Shown in pieces: positions 28,301-34,300 of a stretch of DNA of 64,000 nt. The DNA lies in contig OX335645.2 in assembly GCA_946894095.1 (NCBI GenBank), positions 18,747,001-18,811,000 of the forward strand, in the 5' to 3' direction. The notes under the pieces are model-generated. The model saw nothing but the letters and a program-made list of their open reading frames with translations. It did no database searches and was not told the origin of the DNA. The position numbers and the translations under genes were made by a program. Source of the DNA: Incurvaria masculella (taxonomy: Eukaryota > Arthropoda > Insecta > Lepidoptera > Incurvariidae). Positions within the stretch are counted from its first letter, which is position 1. Each line of letters begins with the position of its first letter.

Positions 28301-31300
28301 TTTGTTTTTTCAGTATTTGTAAATTGTTTATACATTCACAGAACAAATCTGTACTGAATGCTGTGTACACCTATAATAGGTGCTCACACCATGAGAGAGT
28401 AGTACTCAACTTTGGAGTATATTTAATTATATTTTATTGTTAACTTAGTGTGCGTACTGTTGGTGTGCCTTATCACTACATAGTATAAAACAAAGTCGCT
28501 TTCTCTGTCCCTATATCCCCATGTTCGCTCAAATCTTTAAAACTACGCAACGGATTTTGATGCGGTTTTTTTTAATAGACAGAGTGATTAAAGAGGAAGG
28601 TTTATATGTACACCCATTAAACATCCATTAAACATAACATATATAATAACATCCATTAAATAGTGGAGAAATACTGTTATTTTTGAGGTTTCCAATGTGA
28701 TGTCATAAAAAAAGACGTGTGGCACTCGGGGACTGCCGCGGTAAAGCTATTGCATAGCATTTTGTATAAAGTTATGCCGCCCCGCCCCCGCCGCCGCTCC
28801 CGCCGCCGCCCCCGGCCCCGCTCCCCCTGGTGTGAAGTAACGTTACCGGCATCGCCCGTTGGAGTGGGGAGCGTGAGGTTTTTTTTCGTTACGGAATTTC
28901 TGGATTCGGTCCCCGCGCTCAAGGCCCTCGATAGAAGCTATGCAATAGCTTAAAAAATCATTTTTCCGCTTACATTGCAAACGCAGGCTGAACCCTACGA
29001 GATTTGTCAAATCACTACATAGTATAAAACAAAGTCGCTTTCTCTGTCCCTATATCCCCATGTATGCTTAAATCTTTAAAACTAAGCAACGGATTTTGAT
29101 GCGGTTTTGTTTTAATAGATAGAGTGATTGAAGAGGAAGGCTTATATGTATAATAACATGCTTTAAATAGTGGAGAAGTACTGTTATTTTTGGGGTTTCC
29201 AATGTGATGTATGTAAACTCCGCGATGTTATATTTCTATCTCTTATGGATATCCCACAATAACATTTTATTGTCATTTACTTTTTACGACAAATTATGGC
29301 TAATTTTCGAAGCGATTTTAACCAATACAGCATTAATCCTTATCCAATTAAATATCTTAATACATTGTTGATTTAATATAGATCTATATGGCCCATTACA
29401 GCATATGATTTAAATAATTATTTTCGAAGATATTACAGATTTAAAAATTGCGGGACGTAGCGTTTGCGGCGGTACCGGCCGGCCGGGGCGGCGGGAGCCA
29501 TTCAGATATATTTCATACCCGTGCGAAGCCGGAGCGGGCCGCTAGTTATAAATAAATAAATAAATGGAATCTGGCTACTTCCCTAGCCTGGGACAGCGGC
29601 TGCGCGCGCTCGCGGACTCGGCAGGCGGCGCGGGGTCGGAGCCGGCGCTGGCGCGCGCCGCGCTCGGCGGTGGCGAGCTGGCGCCGCGCGCGCTGGCGGC
29701 GCGGCTCGTGCGCGAGGCGCTGGCGCAGCACGCGCGCCAGCAGGCCCCCGGCCTCGTCATCGACGGCTACCCGCGCGACCTCGAACAGCTCGGCGAGCTC
29801 GAGAAGGAGGTTCGTGTCCGCTATACGTGTTACTGTTCCCGTCTGTCCGTTACAACTTGTTTCTATCAAAACTGCAGCTGATTATAGTCTGGCGGCACGT
29901 TAGTGCTCTGTCAAGTCGAGCTCAACAAAGCCCAGTGCATTTTCTCATCGGGTAGGTACTATAGTTTCAATCCGTCCTGCGTTACTAATACATATAGAAG
30001 CACACTATCGTCACAGAATCTTTATAGGATTACATCCAGTAGCTCAAACTCCATACAAAGTCCCGATTTTGTGCATCTATACAGGCACATTTCGCTTGTA
30101 TAGGCTCTCATTATTTGAGAGCTATATTATATTGAGTTTGGTGTTAAACAGTCGCGAAGCGAATGGTCCCACGAAGTCATCCTTTTAAAAATAACAGGAC
30201 CAACAATGCTCCGCTAATTTTTAAATGACAACAGCGACACTCGATGGAGTTTATTTATTTATTTTTTTATTTATTGATTTATTTATTTATTAAGGCGAGC
30301 TCACAGTGCATTTACATAACAATAGAAAAATAATATAAATGAAAATAACACCAATTACGTTACGAGTTAATGTATTGATCTCTAAATCGCTCGAGTTGAG
30401 CTACTACTGTGGCCCCGGCCGCACAGCTAAATATCTACTGTGCTATCGTTGTCCTTCTATATTTTATATACATACCATTTCTTTGATTCAAACACACTTA
30501 GTTTTCATGGTGTAACGGTGTCCGCAGTTGAAGCAGGCTCCGCGCATGGTACTCCTGGACTGCTCCAAGCTGCAGCTGGGGAGAGGGCGGCGCGACGACT
30601 CGGTGGCCGCCTTCCGCCGCCGGCTCGAGCTGTTCAGAGAGCTCTCGCTGCCCATGCTCAAGGCCTTGGACTCCTCGCAGAGGCTCACGATCGTAAGTGT
30701 TCACGATCTCCCGGTGTCCGGATTTGAAACTAGCTCCGCGTCGGTGCTCCTGGACTGCTCCAAGCTGCAGCTAGGGCGAAGACGGCGCGACGTCTCAATG
30801 GTTCCTTCCGCCGCCGGCTTTAGTTGTTCCAAGAGCTCTCGCTACCCATGTTCAAGGCCTTGGACTCCTCGCAGAGGCTCACGATCTTAAGTGTTCACGA
30901 TCTCCCGGTGTCCGGATTTGAAGCTAGCTCCGGGCATGGTGCTCCTGGACTGCTCCAAGCTGCAGCTGGGGCGCGGGTCAATTTTGAAAATAAATATCTC
31001 TAGAATTAGAGTTAATTCAAAACCAATGTTTACTTTTATCATTTGCACACTTCAGACATTTTATTGGAGAAATTTAGCAGTAACGGTGAATTCCGTCGCC
31101 AATTGGAAGCACAAATCAATAATTTTAGGTTAGTTATAAGGTTTTGTACATTAGGTTATTTAAGATTAGATAGTTCGGTGCAGCGGCTATTCAACTTTAT
31201 GGTTTACATGGAGAAACCTTACTCAGATTGATCTACCCCCACCTATCCTAACTTAAATCACTCCTGCAAATTACAAATGAGTTTTTACATTACTGAAATT

Positions 31301-34300
31301 TTGATGTCATCCTGTCTGAAAACATTAGTAGGAATTAGTGGTAAACAAATACATTACCTATGAGCAGATCGTAGCTTGCTTCTCATAGGAGAGGTTATAG
31401 GTTCAATTCCCGCGGATGAAAATCCACAACTTTATTTCTCTTTCTGAGATGGATAAGTGCATTTCGTAGCAAATGCGAGCTGTTTCATGGTTCGAAATAA
31501 TGTAATCGACGAGCATCATTACAGTATGTAGGTGTGGTATCAGCTAACTGATACATATCCAGTTACAGGGCCAGATTATCCATAACGAAGAGTGACAAGT
31601 GTCTAGGGGCCCCGCAACGGATAAGGACCCCGCGCACCAATAATAAAAAATGTTTCCTCGAGTGGAAACATTTGAAGATTTGTATCAAATAGGCTTTCCA
31701 AAGCGGATTCATTTCTATTAACTAACTGGGTGGATAAGACGAAAGTATAACTCTGAAGGAGCTCGGCAGAGAAAATAATATCGTGCTAAAGCTACTCTTT
31801 GACGGGGAAAAATTATGTCAAAGTTTGCAATGTATGCCAAAGGGCCCGCGATGACCTCAGCCACGGGCCTCAGCAGTTTTTTGGTTGCCAGGTGGCAAAA
31901 CATCAGAAGATGGTGGCAAAGCATTGCCTTGGGGCCTTGAAATAGTTAATCCTGCCCTGCCCAGTTGAATATACAAATAATCCCTTCACCTGCGCCTGTG
32001 GGGACACTGCAGGTTGACGGCGACACGGACGCGCCGGAGGTGCAGGCGGAGTTCACGCGCGTGCTGCACGCCGAGATGGAGCGCGCCGCGCCGAGCGTCA
32101 CCGCCGCGCCCGCCGGCCCCGCGCCCGCACCCCCGCGCACAGGTACGTACTGAGGTACGGCGGACGTCCACGCTAACTATAACGCTTTTTACTCTCCTTA
32201 CCGTGGGTATGTATACTTTGTAGGGTTCCGCACGCAAAGGGTGTCAACGGGACCCTATTACTAAGCCTGCACGGTCCGTCCGTCCGTCCATCACAGGGCT
32301 GTATCTAATGAACCGTAATTGATAGACAGCTGAAATTTTGACAGAGTGTGTATTTATGTTGTCGCTATAACGACAAATGGTAAAAATAAAAAACAACCAA
32401 GAAGAATTTAAGTGGGCCACCATACAAGAAACATTATTTCTTTGGGTAAATCTTGTATACTGGTACGGAACCCTTTATTAAACATTATAAATCACTTATA
32501 ATTTCCTTTTTCAATTCAGTACTTCAATTGTATTTTATTGTATTTACACATACATGGTGATTTAAAATGAACATGAAATTTGGTTGTAATATACGAGATA
32601 CTTACATTATGTCGTTAATGCTGGGCGCGGTCAGGTTCTGGGTAGCTGAACGTTTGACCATCGAGACAGGCCGTGGTTCAGATTCCACGTAAAACTGTGG
32701 AATCCGAAGGAAGGGGACCTCTCTTTCTTCCTAAGCGGTAGGATTCATCATCCCGGGTAGGTACCATCACACTGAATAAACGATGGTGGAAGCGCCAATG
32801 AAAATTATCCATGTTTTCCATCCAGCTGACCCAACCGTACAATGAAAGGTTTCCGAATAAACGAATATACATTTTTAGCGTCACTCAATTCTTCGTGGGC
32901 ACCTATTATCGATATATTAAAGCAACAGACTCATAATCAAAACATTTATTTTACCCAAGAAGCTGTTATTACATTTTAATGCGCTTACATATACTGCTGT
33001 TTTACTATTACTCTAATAATAAACATTGTAATCGTTTTATACACTAAGTTACATAGACTTAATTTAATTATTTCAGACAAAAAATAATACCTTGTATCTC
33101 CAACAGCGTGTAAACGAAATTATAAGATCATGTGTGTTCTCGCTCCCTCTCGGAGAACCCGTGCCGAGGTCGTCGCGTTTCGCGCTCCAACTTTTTTTAT
33201 TTTCAGTCCTGTTTTTACACTTCAATTTCGGCGGTTTGATTGTGACGCCTGCTCATACGTTTATTCGCCCAAAAATTAAAATGAATAAGGGCATATGTGG
33301 GTCTGTGGGGACATATGTTAAGTGGTACACGGGGGAAAGCATATTTTGATTTGGGTTAGGTATATCGATGGCTCCTACAAATTACTGTTGCTTCCAATTT
33401 TATTCCGAACTCGGTGTTGCCAGTCCGCAAAAATATATACTCTTTGGAAATTAAATACGTTAGAGCATTCAGTCGATTCAGTATCAATTACGTTAAACTA
33501 GGTTAAAGCGTTCCTAAGTAATTACGGAATAAAGAATAAAACTGTATTTATGGCGGCTCCATGCCAAGGCCAACCTCGGAAATTAAATAATTTAATCTTG
33601 ACTAAACTATTGTGCCCTACGCATGTCGAAGCTGCTCAGTTAAGTTCGAGGCCGGAACTGAGTCTAATTGTCCTTTCGATCGATCGCCTCTCCGCTTCCC
33701 CACCCACATGTGTGTCCCCGCCTACCCCCCTCGGCCATTTGTTACAAATAGCATGACTCGGAAATTTTCTGTGAGGACCTAGTATGAGGAGCTCTGTCCG
33801 GTTGTTATCTATACATTTCATGTTCATATTTACTGGTCCTTAATGACATGTGGAGCGGTGCTAACTGCTATGCGGATGTTTTTCTAAACATGCTAATGCA
33901 CATGAACATGACATAATGAGTCTATCGAACAATTAAGTAGCATCATTTGCCGTTATAGGCGAATATCTAAAAGTGAATATACTTTTGGTGTTATATTTTA
34001 AGGTTATTCGAAACACTCGAATGGTGCCACTATGTAAAATAGTGTAAAATTATTTTAGCTATAAGCATCAACATAATTTTACATTTAATTAAACAAATAG
34101 TGAAAAGATTTTGGTGGTCTTCGCATTGCATTTTCCAGTGGCGTAGATAAGCCAATACATAGAATGCAGTTGCATTGGATGACTGATAAAAAAAACCGAT
34201 TGTGCCTCTTTGTCGCTCGTTCCGCGCTCTCGCTTGCACTTCAAGCCTTAAACGGAACGCCTCAGAGCGAGGTAACGCCGCATGAGTCATGTTTTTTAGT

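Larger units (their letters stand above)
26701..29586 (+). other. Intron of AK5-like gene, mostly transposons
   Basis: It contains a 5S-headed SINE (27036-27400) ending in an AT microsatellite (27406-27430), a LINE tail (27808-28140) and two Helitron-like elements back to back (28473-29545), the second ending 41 bp before the next exon. Confidence 0.65.
30981..32012 (+). other. Intron of AK5-like gene
   Basis: It holds a SINE (31360-31565) with a hAT-like element (31566-31959) at its 3' end. No exon seen. Confidence 0.55.

Noticed and set aside
28677..28953. Arg/Pro-rich proteins on both strands
   Set aside because: Low-complexity GC-rich insert within a Helitron-like element.
30498..30704. 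Minus-strand small proteins opposite the lid exon
   Set aside because: Complementary-frame artefacts of a GC-rich exon whose splice phases fit the + strand gene.
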